Positions 20,641 through 21,748 of a stretch of DNA of 21,748 bases are shown here, in pieces. Source of the DNA: Ophiothrix spiculata (Eukaryota; Echinodermata; Ophiuroidea; Amphilepidida; Ophiotrichidae); NCBI GenBank assembly GCA_000969725.1, contig JXSR01S027694.1; one strand, given 5' to 3'. The position numbers and the translations under genes were made by a program. The notes under the pieces are model-generated. The model saw only the letters and a list, made by a program, of their open reading frames with translations, was not told the DNA's origin and made no database searches. Numbering within the stretch: the first letter of the stretch is position 1; each line of letters begins with the position of its first letter.

Positions 20641-21340
20641 TTTGCCATCTGGGTGAAAATTTCACATTTTTCAATTTAAGTGTTAAATGCCCCTATAATA
20701 TGTTTACTTTCCAGTAATGTGACCAAAAATCCCTAATTCAGCCTTTAAAAGTGTATCTTTAACATTTTTTGTAACCCGTCAAACCCAATTTTATGTATAA
20801 AGTGTGTAATCAATGACCTTTTTCTCAAATGTTATTTTTTTGGTCTTCAAAATAGTAAATGTTCGCCATTTTTCAATGGATTTGGCTGAAACTTTAACAG
20901 AATGTGCATTTTGTAATTTGTCAAAAAACTATCGTGTTAATTTTTTAAATTTTTGTCTCAAATTTTTTTCCGGTTTTCCCGATTTTTTGGCCATTTTTGT
21001 TTTTGTTTTTCCTTGTTTTGAAAAAAAAATAAGAAAATTAAAAAACTAACTCCATACATTTTTAAGTTTACCTTTTATCTTTCATTTAAAAAAGAATAGG
21101 CTTCTATATGTATACTTTTGGAGATTAACTCTTTTGAAATCCGACACCTAAAATCCAAGATGGCCGCTAATTAAATATGCAAATTAGGTGTTTTTTTTTT
21201 AATTTTTGTTTTTTTGGTCACCTAGGTATCCTAAACACCAAATATGAAGTTCATACCATCTTCATTTTAAAAAAATCAATTTTTGGTGCAGATCTTCCCT
21301 TAGATTAGAGATACATTTGTTAACACGCTTAACGTGTTAG
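20641..21340. repeat. Low-complexity, interspersed-repeat-like region
   Basis: T-rich runs alternate with short GC words. The stretch CCAAGATGGCCGC followed by ATATGCAAATTAGGTG (21155-21190) is of a kind common in repeats of marine invertebrates (recollection, not a search). Perfect 8-base arms ACACCTAA (21144-21151) and TTAGGTGT (21184-21191) bracket it. A similar word order, AATTAGCATGCAGATA then CAAAATGGAGAC, occurs near 18808-18840 in the intron. No coding content is recognised; boundaries are approximate. Confidence 0.4.
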
Positions 21341-21748
21341 TTTTTAGAATGATACATCAAGTAGAAAGGCGTCCTTCAGTACATATACTTTATTGGTATT
21401 GGTTTGTTTTTTGTGTCAACTCCTTTTTGATATTAATTCCCATCAGAACTTAACCATTCTTAAAGTTTCTGATTTCTCACAACGTTAGATTTAGCTCACC
21501 TTTAGGAAGCTTTCATGTAGCTTTACTCTTAAAGGTTACAGGAAAAGAAAATATAAGTAGCTTCATATACAGTCGTTATAACAAAACAAAGTGGAAAACA
21601 CCAATGTAAAATTGTAATGAAGCAGAAATAGACAACGATACTCAAAACAACTTTCAAATATAGCGCTTTTTTATGACCTCGAAAAGTAATCAATCTGAAC
21701 TGCCCTACTATGATATTTACATAATTTGATAGCTTTGTCTCGACGTCG
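21341..21748. other. Gene-free DNA at the right edge
   Basis: AT-rich sequence with no recognisable exon, RNA gene or repeat. The 5' exon of the esterase would be expected here or beyond the window, but nothing supports a specific position. Confidence 0.4.

Noticed and set aside
20813-21049. 78-codon phenylalanine-rich open frame on the plus strand
   Set aside because: Product of T-runs in low-complexity DNA, with no protein signal.
21490-21545. First esterase exon ending at AAAG|GTGAGC on the minus strand
   Set aside because: The donor is good, but the reading before it (KLHESFLK) shows no signal peptide or family motif and a stop lies close upstream.

Overview
The window looks like nuclear DNA of an invertebrate animal. 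It is strongly AT-rich, most of it is gene-free and repeat-bearing, and the one convincing gene is split by introns with GT/AG borders. That gene resembles the carboxylesterases often annotated as 'crystal protein' or 'cAMP-regulated D2-like' in marine invertebrates such as hemichordates, echinoderms and lophotrochozoans. This resemblance is recalled from the family's motifs, and I cannot name the species.

Layout. From 1 to about 15,180 I find no convincing gene. This part holds an old, diverged tandem duplication. Blocks at 1-770, 1121-1222, 2015-2170 and 4880-5230 reappear in the same order and strand at 7738-8490, 9079-9174, 9177-9320 and 11915-12232. Unit 1 continues to the left of the window. 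Inside unit 1 there is a further repeat (about 3955-4130 and 5170-5375), a TTTA microsatellite and short tandem repeats. The segment 15,184-15,529 is unusually open on both strands and may hold a coding relic.

From 15,743 to 20,288 the minus strand carries four exons of a carboxylesterase-fold protein of the type B (cholinesterase-like) family. The exons are 20125-20288, 18171-18355, 17438-17562 and 15788-16858. The last ends at a stop codon, with an AATAAA signal about 40 bases beyond it. Together they give about 510 residues, so only the N-terminal end (signal peptide region) was not found. The nucleophile serine (GPSSG), the oxyanion HGG and the histidine are present, but the usual acidic Glu appears to be Asp. 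The frame does not close at two homopolymers, a 13-base G run and a T5 run. Either the sequence has small errors there or the gene is decaying.

The first visible intron (18356-20124) contains an assortment of repeat-like objects: a 120-base GC-rich stretch with three separate hairpins, a CpG-dense patch, a long near-perfect inverted repeat with 60-base arms, and a tRNA-like box B segment that looks like a SINE head close to the exon. Upstream of the gene (20,640-21,340) lies a low-complexity, repeat-like region. I found no CRISPR array, rRNA gene, intact tRNA gene, operon structure or new multi-gene system.
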